Counted from the first letter of the stretch, positions 1 to 9,623 are shown. The stretch is DNA of 61,065 nucleotides from Candidatus Poribacteria bacterium (GCA_012270865.1 JAAXHL010000087.1:1-61065); one strand, 5' to 3'. The notes: generated by a model not told the origin, from the letters alone. Program-made: numbers and translations.

Positions 1-121
1 TTAATTCTAACGTTTACTATAAATGCCCCAGCCTATTCCCCAGGGCTATTTAGTTTTCGATTTTGATTTTGGTTTTCGTTGACAGATGATATAGACATAC
101 TGCTCCGCTGGAGCAAAGAGC

Positions 122-307
122 CTACTTTTCCTGGGTTTCAGGCATACCTGATTTCATCCGTCGTAATTCGACAATAAAGCGACTGAGTTCGATTGGATTA
201 AGCTCTTTTTCAAGCGCATCCATACCACGACGCATCACATCTTCAATAGGGCATATCCCTTCTGCTTTTGCGATTGCCTCAATTTCCTCAAGTATTTTAT
301 CTTTCAC
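122..307 (-). CDS. 61-aa hypothetical protein downstream of an AAA ATPase
   Basis: Not recognised. This is a short, charged, probably all-helical protein with no signal peptide or membrane segment. It begins 16 bp after the stop of the AAA/PD-(D/E)XK gene at 324-1946 on the same strand, so the two are probably co-transcribed. The N-terminal half reads like a Glu/Lys-rich amphipathic helix (residues 1-15), and the C-terminus is polar. It could be a small partner or regulator of the ATPase, but that rests on position only. Nothing recognisable lies between it and the left edge of the window. Confidence 0.55.
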   Translation of the reverse strand: MKDKILEEIEAIAKAEGICPIEDVMRRGMDALEKELNPIELSRFIVELRRMKSGMPETQEK

Positions 308-323
308 AGGTCTTTCCTCAGTA

Positions 324-1946
324 TTATGCCTGTTGTGAAGGGATTTCCTGCACTACAGGGATGACGTAACTTCGGATTGTCAAACCGCCTATTGTCTCTG
401 TTTCCGTGCGCGGTTCTGGCTCTGCACGATGGTCAAAGACGACGTAATACCCTTTATTTACGCCCTCTAATTTGAGATATGATACGAGTTGTTTTTTCCC
501 AGATTTATAGGACCGGGGTCCCTCCCATATCTTTGTCTCAACGATATATTTTTTGGCGTTGTGGAAAATCGCGAGGTCGATTTTGCCGCGTCCGGTTTGC
601 CCTTCAAGGTAGATATGTCCCTGTATTAATTGGACGAATTGATCAAGATACGCATACAGAAGATACTGACCGACAAACTCCTTTGGCGTATCCGGCACTA
701 ATAGAATCCGAAAGCCTGCACGCGCAATAAAATCCTGGAAGTTGTCAAGGAGCATTTCCATCCTAATCTGATTTGTAGGTGTTAGGTAGTCAGTCAAGCC
801 TTGATGGGTATCCTCAGGAAAATATTCGTGCTCTAATCCATTGACAAGCGGCTTGAACGCCTGCATGATATGCTGCTGATATATCGGGTTGAGGATCTCG
901 CACATCTTGTCGTTACCTTTTGTGATAACGCCGTAAGTGGCGAGTTCATCGATGATTTCGTCGTATGGATTGAAGCGGATGCCACTTTCGTAAGAGGCGA
1001 TTCGCATCAAAATGCTCTCAAAACGCGGATTTCTGCGGATATTGGTTATCAAGTGGTTGATATTGACGTTTGTTTCTTCAAGGAGTTGCGTATGTGCTTC
1101 TGCGAAGTGCGCCATCTGAATCGTTTCATTTTTCGGGATAGCCATCTCCTCTGTCAGAATTTGTGCGAATCGGTTGACGAGGAAGGGGTGTCCGGCAGTT
1201 TGTCTGTGAATACTCTTAACGACCTCAGGCGTGAAGGCTTGACCGACTTCATCCGTATACTGTGCAAGCAGCTCGTGGACCTGTTCAAGTGTGAAGTTGG
1301 GCAAACTGAATTCGTCTTGGATATTGAAAGGCGAAATAGAACGGTCCAAATTGAGTTGCGTAACGTTCTTAACGCCTACGATACCGACACTGTAAGGACA
1401 CTGCTGCGTAGAACGCTGCACATAGATACTGCGGAGTGCCCGAAGGAAACCACGCATAGCATCTTGAGGAATACCATCAAACTCGTCAATGATGAGGACA
1501 AGTTTCTCATCTCCGAGGGTCTCCCCAAGTTGTTCAAAGAATTCCATCATTGCAATGTGATCGGTTAACTTTGTGTCTTCCAAAAGCTGTTTCAAAATTT
1601 CAGAAGGCACATCCTGGCGTTTCTGGTAGACGCGTCCAATTTCCCTGCAAATTCTTTGATAGAGTGAGCCATAGAAATCCGAAGCGGTATATCCTTCATA
1701 CACTTCAAAATTGAGTTCGATAGGGAAGTAGGTTTCTGAGGCATTGGAGGCGAGGGCATCAAGTGCCCATTGGAAGAATGTCGTTTTACCAGTTTGACGA
1801 GGTGCGAAGATAACGATATATCGTCCGAGTTTAACGCGACTGATAAAATCAGCGAGCTCCTCAGCGCGTGAGACGACGTAATGTTCTTCGGGGTTCACGG
1901 GTCCGTAGGTGCTAAATGTTTTCACTTTTCCGTCTCCAACAATCAA
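324..1946 (-). CDS. AAA-like ATPase fused to a C-terminal PD-(D/E)XK nuclease-like domain
   Basis: A 540-aa cytoplasmic protein. Residues about 25-60 carry a Walker A motif (APRQTGKTT) and residues about 155-165 a Walker B (LVLIIDEFDG), in the style of the AAA-like ATPases with an RQxGKT P-loop common in cyanobacteria. A winged-helix-like middle follows. The C-terminal about 130 residues contain a PD-(D/E)XK signature: KIDLAIF followed after a short turn by IVETKIW (D...ExK), then a strand ending VVFDH. The start is a TTG preceded by GAAGGG about 9 nt upstream; no in-frame ATG lies nearby, so the exact start is uncertain. Substrate unknown. Such ATPase-nuclease fusions are often mobile or defence-associated, but no partner besides the 61-aa protein is visible. 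Confidence 0.82.
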   Translation of the reverse strand: MIVGDGKVKTFSTYGPVNPEEHYVVSRAEELADFISRVKLGRYIVIFAPRQTGKTTFFQWALDALASNASETYFPIELNFEVYEGYTASDFYGSLYQRICREIGRVYQKRQDVPSEILKQLLEDTKLTDHIAMMEFFEQLGETLGDEKLVLIIDEFDGIPQDAMRGFLRALRSIYVQRSTQQCPYSVGIVGVKNVTQLNLDRSISPFNIQDEFSLPNFTLEQVHELLAQYTDEVGQAFTPEVVKSIHRQTAGHPFLVNRFAQILTEEMAIPKNETIQMAHFAEAHTQLLEETNVNINHLITNIRRNPRFESILMRIASYESGIRFNPYDEIIDELATYGVITKGNDKMCEILNPIYQQHIMQAFKPLVNGLEHEYFPEDTHQGLTDYLTPTNQIRMEMLLDNFQDFIARAGFRILLVPDTPKEFVGQYLLYAYLDQFVQLIQGHIYLEGQTGRGKIDLAIFHNAKKYIVETKIWEGPRSYKSGKKQLVSYLKLEGVNKGYYVVFDHRAEPEPRTETETIGGLTIRSYVIPVVQEIPSQQA

Positions 1947-1985
1947 GGTTACAAACCCTTCTCACCAATTGTTCAAAGTTAGGAC

Positions 1986-1991
1986 ATTATA
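1986..1991 (-). promoter_or_regulatory. Possible -10 element for the AAA ATPase gene
   Basis: On the minus strand TATAAT is preceded by TGG, an extended -10 context, just past the stop codon of the broken methyltransferase gene and about 40 bp before the AAA start. The hexamer 16-17 bp upstream is a poor match to TTGACA, so this is a weak call. Confidence 0.35.
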
Positions 1992-2003
1992 CCATAAGCC
2001 AAT

Positions 2004-2825
2004 TTATTGCTCAGATTCTAATTTCTTTTCAAGACGCTCGATGTATCGAAATGTTGTAGAGAAAATCATGTCCAGTGTGGCGATGTCCCGTGATTCTAAT
2101 GGGGCACGCGAAAAGACGCGCCGCAACGATTTCAGATACGTCTCCCACTCCCGATTGTACGGCGACATGCCGACCTTATCCAACAGACGGGTTACACGTC
2201 CGTAAAATTCCTCTAAAGCGTTCACTTCGGCGTAGTCAAGCTCGGATGGCGGATACTCGTCAAGACTCGCGACGAAGACCTCATACACAAAGATTTGGAC
2301 GGCTTGCGCGAGATTTAAGGACGGGTTTTTCGTCGCCATTGGGACGCTCGCTGCTAACTGGCACAAACTGAGTTGATCAGTAGACAAACCGAAGTCTTCA
2401 CGTCCAAAGAGTAGTGCAACCTGTTTGTCTTGTGAAATTGTAGCGACGGTTTGCGCCGCTTCTCTCGCAGGCACAGGCTGCGGCAGACGGATATCACGGC
2501 GACGATGTGTCGTCCCTACCAAGTATTGGATACCCTCAAGTGCGTCTTTGAGTTCGGGAACAACGTGGCAGTTTTCGAGGATGTCTTTCGCACCGTGCGC
2601 CATATATCACGCTGCATCAACATCTTGAAACGGAACGGGATTGACTAAGTAAAGCTCCGACAGTCCCATCCCTTTCACAACTCTGGCGACAGAACCGATG
2701 TTTCCCGGCTCACGCGGTTCAAAGAGGATAATACGGATATTAGCGAGGTTCTCCGGCACTGCAACAGGGATCGCACGGAAACTTTCGGTCGGTTGAATCG
2801 GTTTTTTCGGGGTGTTTGTTGACAT
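2004..2825 (-). pseudogene. TrmJ/SpoU-type RNA 2'-O-methyltransferase interrupted by an in-frame TGA
   Basis: The two halves are in the same frame, separated by one TGA (complement of 2607-2609) followed by TAT ATG. The N-terminal half has the SPOUT hallmark EPREPGNIGSVARVVKGMGL and LYLVNPV. The C-terminal half has MAHGAKDIL, the motif 2 region LLFGREDFGLS and the motif 3 region PSLNLAQAVQIFVYE. Joined, they match TrmJ-type methyltransferases (tRNA Cm32/Um32) across full length. I start at ATG 2825 (MSTNTPKK) rather than the upstream TTG at 2852. Downstream genes in this window end in TGA, so recoding is unlikely. Either a nonsense mutation (Arg CGA or Trp TGG to TGA) or a sequencing error. 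Reinitiation at ATG 2603, two codons on, could still give a 199-aa C-terminal fragment with the SAM-binding knot. Confidence 0.8.
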
Positions 2826-2879
2826 ATCAATAGGGTATCTGAAATGTTTCAAATTGTCAACCGAAATATCGTATCTACA

Positions 2880-5800
2880 CTACGGAGCCACCGTGCTATC
2901 TCCATCTTCAAGGGTGTGTATTGTGCCGTGCAGATAACAATCCAACGGGATACCGTCTGCGAAGCTGCCCGTGATGTTAATGTGAAACTGCATTGTCGGT
3001 GTCAGGCTTGGAATTTTGAGGAAAACGGTTTTACCATCCGCAGAGAGCGTGGCAGATTCGACAGGGTGCGTATCCCTACCCTCTTCGCCGGAACGCTTAA
3101 GCTGTGGCGAACCGTAGTATTCAGTCCAGCGGTACTCCCAACTTTGCAGCCGCCAATTCTCCGGATTTTGGGCGGACGCTGGAGCAAGCGGAGCATAGAA
3201 GTCAATAATTAAACCACCGTTGACAGCACGGAACGATTTAGGGGTTCGGAGGGGGGCACCGGTCATGCGCACCCGATAGAAACCGGTATCTTCTTGTTTG
3301 TCAGACGACCAACCGAATAGACCCACAAGATAGAGGTCTCTGCTGATCGGATGGAATCGTCCGCGCATCAGTCCGGTAGGCAGCTCTACCCCGAGCTCGG
3401 TAAGTGCCCCTTGTACAATTGCGTCTGTTTGGTGTTCAAGGACAGCGTATACTTTTCCAGTTCCGTAACTCAGCGAGAGTAGAGAATCGCCCATTTTCCC
3501 CCAGGTACCGGCGGGAATCCAAACCGGTGCCGCCGGAGATCGATCAACGAAAGGAGCGATCCAGCAGAGGGGCGGCTCATAACTATCCGGCATTTCGCTC
3601 GTCGGATACCAGCCCCAGCAGTTACCGTAGAATTTACCCGGAACAGTGATACGGTTGATGCGGTTGGCAGGCATCCAGTAGCCTTCCTGATCTGTACCGT
3701 AGAAGATAGCCCCCGGTCCAATGCCAAGTCCATTTGAGACGCGAAATCCGTAAGCGAGCACAGTAGACTGTTCCCCATCCGGCGACACTCGGATGAGTGT
3801 ACCGTGGTGCGGGTGTTGCGCAGGCAAAGCGTGCCGTGCGCCTTTCATGTAGTAGAAGTTACCCGCTGCATCCGTCTGCAGATCCATGCTCTGTTCGTGG
3901 AAGTGTTCACTGTTGTAGGTGTCGTTGTTAAAATTCTCGTAGAAATCGGTTTCGCCGTCTGCGTTGAGATCAACGAGTCGGGTGATCTGGTCACGTCCGA
4001 GGACATAAATCTGTTGTCCGACAATTTTAAGTCCGAGCGGTTGGTTCAGCCCAGTAGCAATCCGTTGCCAAGTAAGCGTGTCCAAGGTATCATTGAGTCC
4101 AGTAACTGTCCAGACATCACCGCTCCAGGTGGAAAGCGCGGCGCGATTGCCATCTGGAAAGAAGTCTAACCCGCCGAAACGTAGCCAGGATTCCCACGGA
4201 TTTTGTTCGGGCCAATTTATTTTGTCAATCGCAAAGGGTTGACCGAGGTCAATCCCATCGTTTGCTGCCAACCGAGCGAAATCTGAGAGTTTTGATTCGC
4301 TGCCCTCCCATACCAACACCGATGCGGTTGTGTCTGCAAGACCGTGGAGTGAAGCACGCTCGGAGTCAACGCTCCATTTCGCACCCGCGATCGGTTCGAC
4401 CAGAGCTGCGGCAATCAGAGGCGGCTCTTGGAGTTGTTGGTAAAGTCTGTGCATCTCGTCCGGTGAAAGGACCCAGTTGTAGAGATGCAGGTCATCAAGC
4501 TGCCCTTTGAACCAAGGAGATTCTTCTGGAAAATCCGCTGCCGTGAATCCGAGCCGCCAAACGTCATCTTCCAATGCCTCTTCTGGTTTAAGGACACCTT
4601 CGGCAGCAATCTCGCCATCCAAAAACAGCGTCACTGCACCACTTTGATGCCGCCACGTCAACCCGACATGATGCCACGTGCCATCATCAACGGATTGCGC
4701 ACCACTTGCAGTAATGACACCGATCCAACCGACATCAAACGTTAGATGCCCATCCCGAATAAAAAAGGTTTTGCCGTTGGGGACCCACTCCGTTTCCTCA
4801 ACCGATTCAGCGAAGATTGTACCGTCGTTCTCGGTAGAAATCCACGCAGCGAAAGTTAGGTCGGTGGTATCAAAATCGAGGGCGAAATTTTCGTCAAAAC
4901 GGGCTTCCGCGCCACCATCGAATGCAAGACTATCGCCGTGTCGTCCCGGTTCCCAGCGAACGCCATCAAGCATAATTGTTGACTTTTCGGATGTCGCACT
5001 TATTGCGTGTGAACCGTTGCCTTCGTCAAAACGCCAATGTCCGATCAAAGCGGAATCGTTTTTCTGTTCCTCGGTTTCCGACGCGGACCCTGAGGTTTTG
5101 GAACGCGGAAACAGGACTGCAATGTACTGATCTGCATTGCCAACACCGCCACGGGCAGGTGATAGATTATCTATAGAAAGCATTTTCGGTAGATAGCCAT
5201 CTCTTTCCAAGTGCCAAGTCGCTGCCTCGGCACCGATTTTCAATGTTTCCACCTTGAGCTGCCGCTGTATATCAGTATGTCCAACCGTGACCGGTTTTTC
5301 CGACCAACGCTGCGGTCCACCTTTAATCAGTGTCGTTAGATCCACTACAGCAGGTGAGGTCTTAACAAATTCTTTCCATGTGCTTAAGTCAAGTGTGTCA
5401 TGAATCGTTGGGGTGATCAGAACTTTGGCGGAGATTGCTTGTTCAGAGGCAGGAAACCGGACGCGGAGCTCGCCCTTCACTATCTCCCACTGTGCGTTTT
5501 CCTGCGCGTCAACCAAAGCAGCGAGCAGACTGCCTGGTGCTGCAGGGCCTGTTCCCGGCGGATATAGGGCAACCCTGGTACTATCTGGAAACACGTGTAA
5601 AGAGACTGTCTCCGCGGTGGGGATCGTTGCAATACGGACAAGAGAACTCGATGCAGATGGACCGAGGTGGAAAGTGCGAGTGAAAGCGGACCCTTTTTCC
5701 GAACTTTCAAGCGACGGGGTTTCCAAAACCGAGCGGTTGCCTACTGTATACGACAAAACAACCTGGTTACCGTGAAGATACAATCCTCCCCAACGCGCCC

Positions 5801-6995
5801 ACGCCTTGGGTAAGGGACCAAAAGGCACAGCGCGAGTATCTTCAAAGCTGCCGTCCTTCGCCCAACCAGGACCCACCCGATTTTCCCAGAGCAGCTTGCC
5901 CTCAATTGCTGGATAACGCTGATGCCAACCGTTATAGACAACATCAACGAAGTCAATCAATCCATCTATCCAACCCGCGGAGTAGCGCAACAAGTCTGTA
6001 TCAAACACCACCGCTCCACCTGTGAGGTCCGGGGTGAGCGGAATAACAAGACCTTTGTACGTAAGGTTATTGTCATTCGCTGCAACAGCTGTAGAAAGGT
6101 AGGGACCATAATCCATATCTCGCCACGGTTGTCCGGTTTTAACACGCCAACCGGGTGGATAGCGGCGCGGTGCCTCTCGGTTGAGGCACCAGTAGACACC
6201 GTTAACGACAAGACGACGAAAGTCGCTCACGCTAAAGTCCTCTGGGTGTCCCATAGTCGTTGTAAACACACGTCCGCTGCCGGAGTGCGTGTGCGTCCAT
6301 GCAATCGGATTAACTGTCTCTGCACCGCCACGCTCCCCTTCCGGAAATACAGGACGACCCTCCACTAAGACTTGGGCATCTTTCGGCGGATAGTCCGGAC
6401 GTACATGGTAGGTCCAGGAACGGACGTGGAACGTTGGACTCACACCTGTAAGGATCGGATGATTGCCAATGATTGTAGCGTCGGTGCTTGCCCCGTGTCC
6501 GTAGTGGTAAATCCACGGGGCACCGAGTTCGCGAGCACCGAAATTATTCCACCACATCGCACGCTGATCTTCCTCTTCATAGGCAAAGGCGTGCGTCGTT
6601 GTACGGAAAGCGACGATGGGACCACCCCTGTCAATGTACTTTTGTATCAACGCAAGTTGGTCATCCGGAAGTTGGCGAAATCGCAGATATAAAATAAGGA
6701 GGTCAGCAGTCTCTAACGCCTCAAGCCCGTTGATGCTGTTCCCCTCGCCTCCCTGGAGTACGCTGTCTATGAGGAGTGTAGTGCGAAAACCGTAGTGATC
6801 TGATAATACCTGAGCCAACGCAGGCATCGTTACTTCGGAACGGTACTCATTTTCGCCTACAACGAAGACGAGGTGCGGTTGCGCATGAGCAATGGATGTA
6901 AATACACAAGACGCGAGCAGGAGGCATAATAGATAAATTGAAATTCGCTTCGCCCATGGGACCGAAGCATTGAGCGGGGTACTTGAACTTGACAT
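2880..6995 (-). CDS. Giant exported multidomain protein: ThuA-like, DUF6797-like, LamG, beta-propeller-like
   Basis: A 1371-aa protein. Residues 15-38 form a signal peptide (ISIYLLCLLLASCVFTSIAHA). Residues about 40-275 resemble the ThuA/trehalose-utilisation fold (class I glutamine-amidotransferase-like), including LLILYLRFRQLP and a C-terminal FRRLVVNGVYWCLN. Residues about 290-440 look like the DUF6797 region of planctomycete-type proteins (MDYGPYLSTAV, YKGLVIPL, AWARWGGLYLHG). Residues about 650-860 are a LamG/concanavalin-like domain (GHWRFDEGNG, WHHVGLTW). Residues about 900-1290 resemble the NHL/PQQ-type propeller of glucose/sorbosone dehydrogenase-like proteins (LNQPLGLKIVGQQIYVLGRD, LNADGETDF). 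No CxxCH haem motif is present, although related proteins often carry a cytochrome. Function unproven; a periplasmic or surface carbohydrate-related role is inferred. The putative SD is AAAGG 7 nt before ATG. Confidence 0.8.
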   Translation of the reverse strand: MSSSSTPLNASVPWAKRISIYLLCLLLASCVFTSIAHAQPHLVFVVGENEYRSEVTMPALAQVLSDHYGFRTTLLIDSVLQGGEGNSINGLEALETADLLILYLRFRQLPDDQLALIQKYIDRGGPIVAFRTTTHAFAYEEEDQRAMWWNNFGARELGAPWIYHYGHGASTDATIIGNHPILTGVSPTFHVRSWTYHVRPDYPPKDAQVLVEGRPVFPEGERGGAETVNPIAWTHTHSGSGRVFTTTMGHPEDFSVSDFRRLVVNGVYWCLNREAPRRYPPGWRVKTGQPWRDMDYGPYLSTAVAANDNNLTYKGLVIPLTPDLTGGAVVFDTDLLRYSAGWIDGLIDFVDVVYNGWHQRYPAIEGKLLWENRVGPGWAKDGSFEDTRAVPFGPLPKAWARWGGLYLHGNQVVLSYTVGNRSVLETPSLESSEKGSAFTRTFHLGPSASSSLVRIATIPTAETVSLHVFPDSTRVALYPPGTGPAAPGSLLAALVDAQENAQWEIVKGELRVRFPASEQAISAKVLITPTIHDTLDLSTWKEFVKTSPAVVDLTTLIKGGPQRWSEKPVTVGHTDIQRQLKVETLKIGAEAATWHLERDGYLPKMLSIDNLSPARGGVGNADQYIAVLFPRSKTSGSASETEEQKNDSALIGHWRFDEGNGSHAISATSEKSTIMLDGVRWEPGRHGDSLAFDGGAEARFDENFALDFDTTDLTFAAWISTENDGTIFAESVEETEWVPNGKTFFIRDGHLTFDVGWIGVITASGAQSVDDGTWHHVGLTWRHQSGAVTLFLDGEIAAEGVLKPEEALEDDVWRLGFTAADFPEESPWFKGQLDDLHLYNWVLSPDEMHRLYQQLQEPPLIAAALVEPIAGAKWSVDSERASLHGLADTTASVLVWEGSESKLSDFARLAANDGIDLGQPFAIDKINWPEQNPWESWLRFGGLDFFPDGNRAALSTWSGDVWTVTGLNDTLDTLTWQRIATGLNQPLGLKIVGQQIYVLGRDQITRLVDLNADGETDFYENFNNDTYNSEHFHEQSMDLQTDAAGNFYYMKGARHALPAQHPHHGTLIRVSPDGEQSTVLAYGFRVSNGLGIGPGAIFYGTDQEGYWMPANRINRITVPGKFYGNCWGWYPTSEMPDSYEPPLCWIAPFVDRSPAAPVWIPAGTWGKMGDSLLSLSYGTGKVYAVLEHQTDAIVQGALTELGVELPTGLMRGRFHPISRDLYLVGLFGWSSDKQEDTGFYRVRMTGAPLRTPKSFRAVNGGLIIDFYAPLAPASAQNPENWRLQSWEYRWTEYYGSPQLKRSGEEGRDTHPVESATLSADGKTVFLKIPSLTPTMQFHINITGSFADGIPLDCYLHGTIHTLEDGDSTVAP

Positions 6996-7758
6996 ATTTC
7001 GCCTTTCACAGATGGATTATAGCTGCTATGGAGTATACTGAAGTTGAGGGGTTTTCGTTAAATAACGATACGATGAATTCCTAACGGATTGCATTTGATC
7101 TTTCTGCAGAAAGTATAACAGATACTTCTAAAAATGTAAATAACAAATCAGATGGATTTCAGTGCCATTCAATTTTAAGAAATTATTGGATTGGATGTCT
7201 TTTTTCCAGGATCTGGTGCGAAATCTAGCGAAATCTAGCGAAAATTTCAGCGGTTTGTCATAATACATAACATAAATTAAGTATTATTACCTTCAAAATG
7301 ACACCAAAAAGGGACAATTGAATGAGCCTGAGATGGATTTCAGGGGCGTTTAGTTCTCCATATTTTTGACCGTTTTTTCAAACGCACTCTTCTGTACTCG
7401 CGACCCGCAGTGATTATCGCCACAAATAAATATTTAGTTATCATTTATTTAGTTTGTGTCCAAGTCTGCAGAAAAATAAAAGTTTGCGCTACAAAAGCAA
7501 GAACCAAATAATCCTCGCTACGTTTAAAACGGCACTTGCAATTTACTGCGTTTTAGGGTATAATTAAAAAGGTTTTAAATCACGCAACATTGATAATAGC
7601 ATATCAAGGGGTATGGCTGGCAAGCCGATATTTCTGAAAAGCCTGTATGTTTGTTTCTCTGAGTTCTGAGTGTTTTAGGCTTGCAGGTTTATAGAACTTA
7701 TTTTTGAAAGAACACCTTGTAGCAGCAAGTATTTATAATAGAGGGATCTATCTATCTT
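6996..7758. other. Long AT-rich intergenic region between divergent genes
   Basis: About 760 bp with no convincing ORF. It holds the upstream region of the giant minus-strand gene (TATAAT- and TATACT-like hexamers on the minus strand near 7018-7045, without good -35 boxes). It also holds a tandem 10-bp repeat AAATCTAGCG at 7221-7240, a 13-bp direct repeat AGATGGATTTCAG at 7150-7162 and 7331-7343, an AT-rich inverted repeat (7424-7431 with 7443-7450), and the gap promoter at 7536-7564. No tRNA or known riboswitch was recognised. Confidence 0.6.
7536..7564 (+). promoter_or_regulatory. Housekeeping-type promoter of the gap operon
   Basis: TTGCAA (7536-7541), a 17-bp spacer, then TATAAT (7559-7564). 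Predicted transcription start is about 7571, giving a roughly 190-nt 5' leader before the gap ATG. The leader contains short hairpin-forming segments (for example GGCT-GGCA-AGCC near 7615) but no recognised riboswitch. Confidence 0.75.
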
Positions 7759-8763
7759 ATGTCAACTAAAGTAGGTATAAACGGTTTTGGTCGGATTGGT
7801 CGGAACGCCTTTCGTGCGGCGTTGCAGAACCCCGCATTAGATATAGAATTCGTTGCAATCAACGATTTGACGAACCCTGAGACACTGGCACATCTTCTAC
7901 AGTACGACTCCATTCACGGCATCTTGTCCGATGACATCACAGCGACAGATAACGGCTTGGTCGTCAACGGCAAAGAGATAAAAGTTCTCGCCGAACGCGA
8001 TCCGGGTAACTTACCGTGGAGCGAACTCGGCGCGGATGTCGTTATTGAATCCACCGGTTTCTTTACGGCACGTGAAGATGCCGAGAAACATCTCACATCC
8101 GGTGGCGCGAAAAAAGTCGTCATCTCCGCACCAGCCAAGGGTGAGGACATCACCATTGTTCTCGGCGTGAACGACGAGACTTACGATAAGGCACAACATC
8201 ACGTCATCTCTAACGCCTCCTGTACAACGAACTGCCTTGCGCCGGTTGCGAAGGTCTTAAACGACACATTCGGGATTGAGAGCGGATTGATGACCACCGT
8301 TCATGCCTATACCGGAGACCAAAGAGTTCACGACTTCCCGCATTCCGATATGCGCCGCGCACGGGCAGCAACACTTTCAATGATTCCGACGACAACCGGT
8401 GCCGCTGTCGCCGTTGGGAAAGTATTACCAGAATTGAACGGTAAACTTGATGGATTCGCGATCCGTGTACCGACACCAAACGTCTCCGTTGTCGATCTTA
8501 CTGTTGATCTCAAGGCGAAACCGGATGCAGAAGCGGTCAACGCTGCACTGAAAGCGGCAGCAGAGAGTAGTTTGAACGGGATTCTCGGTTATTCGGAACT
8601 CGATCTCGTTTCATCAGATTTCAATGGGAACAAACTCTCCTCCGTTCTTGATGGACCTTTTACCAAGGTCATCGAAGGTGGCTTGATTAAAGTCCTCTCA
8701 TGGTATGATAACGAATGGGGCTACTCGAACCGCCTTGTTGAACTCGCCGCCCGGGTTCTTTAA
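7759..8763 (+). CDS. gap: Glyceraldehyde-3-phosphate dehydrogenase, phosphorylating
   Basis: Converts glyceraldehyde-3-phosphate, NAD+ and phosphate to 1,3-bisphosphoglycerate in glycolysis/gluconeogenesis; a cytoplasmic tetramer. The 334-aa length is typical. Visible features are the Rossmann motif [12 protein letters not shown] (residues 8-19), Asp36 (an NAD-favouring position), the catalytic SNASCTTNC with Cys155, His182 in [10 protein letters not shown], and the C-terminal [11 protein letters not shown]. The start is ATG after GAGGGATCT. First gene of a set with tpiA (107 bp downstream) and secG; the usual pgk is not between them. Confidence 0.97.
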   Translation: MSTKVGINGFGRIGRNAFRAALQNPALDIEFVAINDLTNPETLAHLLQYDSIHGILSDDITATDNGLVVNGKEIKVLAERDPGNLPWSELGADVVIESTGFFTAREDAEKHLTSGGAKKVVISAPAKGEDITIVLGVNDETYDKAQHHVISNASCTTNCLAPVAKVLNDTFGIESGLMTTVHAYTGDQRVHDFPHSDMRRARAATLSMIPTTTGAAVAVGKVLPELNGKLDGFAIRVPTPNVSVVDLTVDLKAKPDAEAVNAALKAAAESSLNGILGYSELDLVSSDFNGNKLSSVLDGPFTKVIEGGLIKVLSWYDNEWGYSNRLVELAARVL

Positions 8764-8870
8764 TTTCCGTTGGGAGCACAGAATTAACCAGAAACCATCG
8801 CGAAACCCGTACGGGCTGTGGGTTACCCAGTCCCTACACAGCGATGCCCAGGAGCCCATAATTAAAAAGT

Positions 8871-9623
8871 ATGCGAACACCAATCATTGCAGGCAATTGG
8901 AAACTAAACAAAACGATTTCGGAATCGGTCGCACTCACAACGTCGTTAAAAGCGTCGGTTGCCGATGTTAACAACGTTGAGATTATCGTCGCACCCCCGT
9001 TCACGGCACTCGCTGCGGTAAACGAGGTGATAGCGGGCAGCAAAATCCGACTCTCCGCACAAGATGTCTATTCGGAAGACAGCGGCGCGTTTACGGGTGA
9101 AGTCTCCGCACCGATGCTGAAAGATGTCGGATGCGAATATGTGATCATCGGGCATTCGGAACGGCGCCAATACTTCGGTGAAACAAATGAGAGTGTCAAC
9201 CAGAAGGTAAAGGCTGCATTAGCACACGACCTAAAGCCGATCTTATGTGTCGGTGAGCAACTTCAAGAACGAGAAGCCGGACAGACGGAAACTATCATTG
9301 AAGATCATGTTACGGGTGGTATTGCTGGCTTATCCAGTACCGAGTTGTTGTCCTGTGTCATCGCTTATGAACCGGTCTGGGCAATCGGGACGGGGAAAAC
9401 TGCTACACCCGCACAAGCACAAGAGGTACACAGTTTCATTCGTGGGTTGCTAACAAAAATTTACTCGGCAGATGTTGCTTCGCAGTTGTGCATTCAATAC
9501 GGCGGGAGTGTTAAACCGGAGAACGCTTCCGAGTTGATGGCGCAGCCGGACGTAGACGGGGCACTCGTTGGCGGGGCAAGTCTTGAAGCCGAATCGTTCG
9601 CACAAATTGTGAAATTCGGATAG
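8871..9623 (+). CDS. tpiA: Triosephosphate isomerase
   Basis: Interconverts dihydroxyacetone phosphate and glyceraldehyde-3-phosphate. The 250-aa TIM barrel has all catalytic residues: Lys11 in AGNWKLNK, His95 in IIGHSERR, Glu167 in AYEPVWAIGTGKTATP (which includes the mobile loop 6), and phosphate-binding IQYGGSV and GALVGGASL. It lies 107 bp after gap and 53 bp before secG, on the same strand, so probably one transcript. AGGAG occurs 17 nt before the ATG, further than ideal. A short inverted repeat (GCAAG/CTTGC, 9623-9638) follows the stop. Confidence 0.97.
   Translation: MRTPIIAGNWKLNKTISESVALTTSLKASVADVNNVEIIVAPPFTALAAVNEVIAGSKIRLSAQDVYSEDSGAFTGEVSAPMLKDVGCEYVIIGHSERRQYFGETNESVNQKVKAALAHDLKPILCVGEQLQEREAGQTETIIEDHVTGGIAGLSSTELLSCVIAYEPVWAIGTGKTATPAQAQEVHSFIRGLLTKIYSADVASQLCIQYGGSVKPENASELMAQPDVDGALVGGASLEAESFAQIVKFG

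Noticed and set aside
870..1568. 232-codon open frame on the plus strand
   Set aside because: It is antisense to the AAA ATPase gene, has no SD or family likeness, and the minus-strand frame has clear motifs.
2607..2609. TGA read as Trp or selenocysteine in the TrmJ-like gene
   Set aside because: Many genes here end in TGA, for example the methyltransferase (11460-11462), nusA and rbfA, and their frames would run on wrongly under recoding. No Sec-insertion structure or Sec-using family is involved.
5922..6368. 148-codon plus-strand frame inside the giant gene
   Set aside because: Antisense to the DUF6797-like and ThuA-like coding region with no start signals or family match.
7424..7450. AT-rich inverted repeat as terminator or origin box
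   Set aside because: The arms are only A/T with an 11-nt loop, there is no G/C stem or T-run in a useful place, and no DnaA-box cluster was seen.
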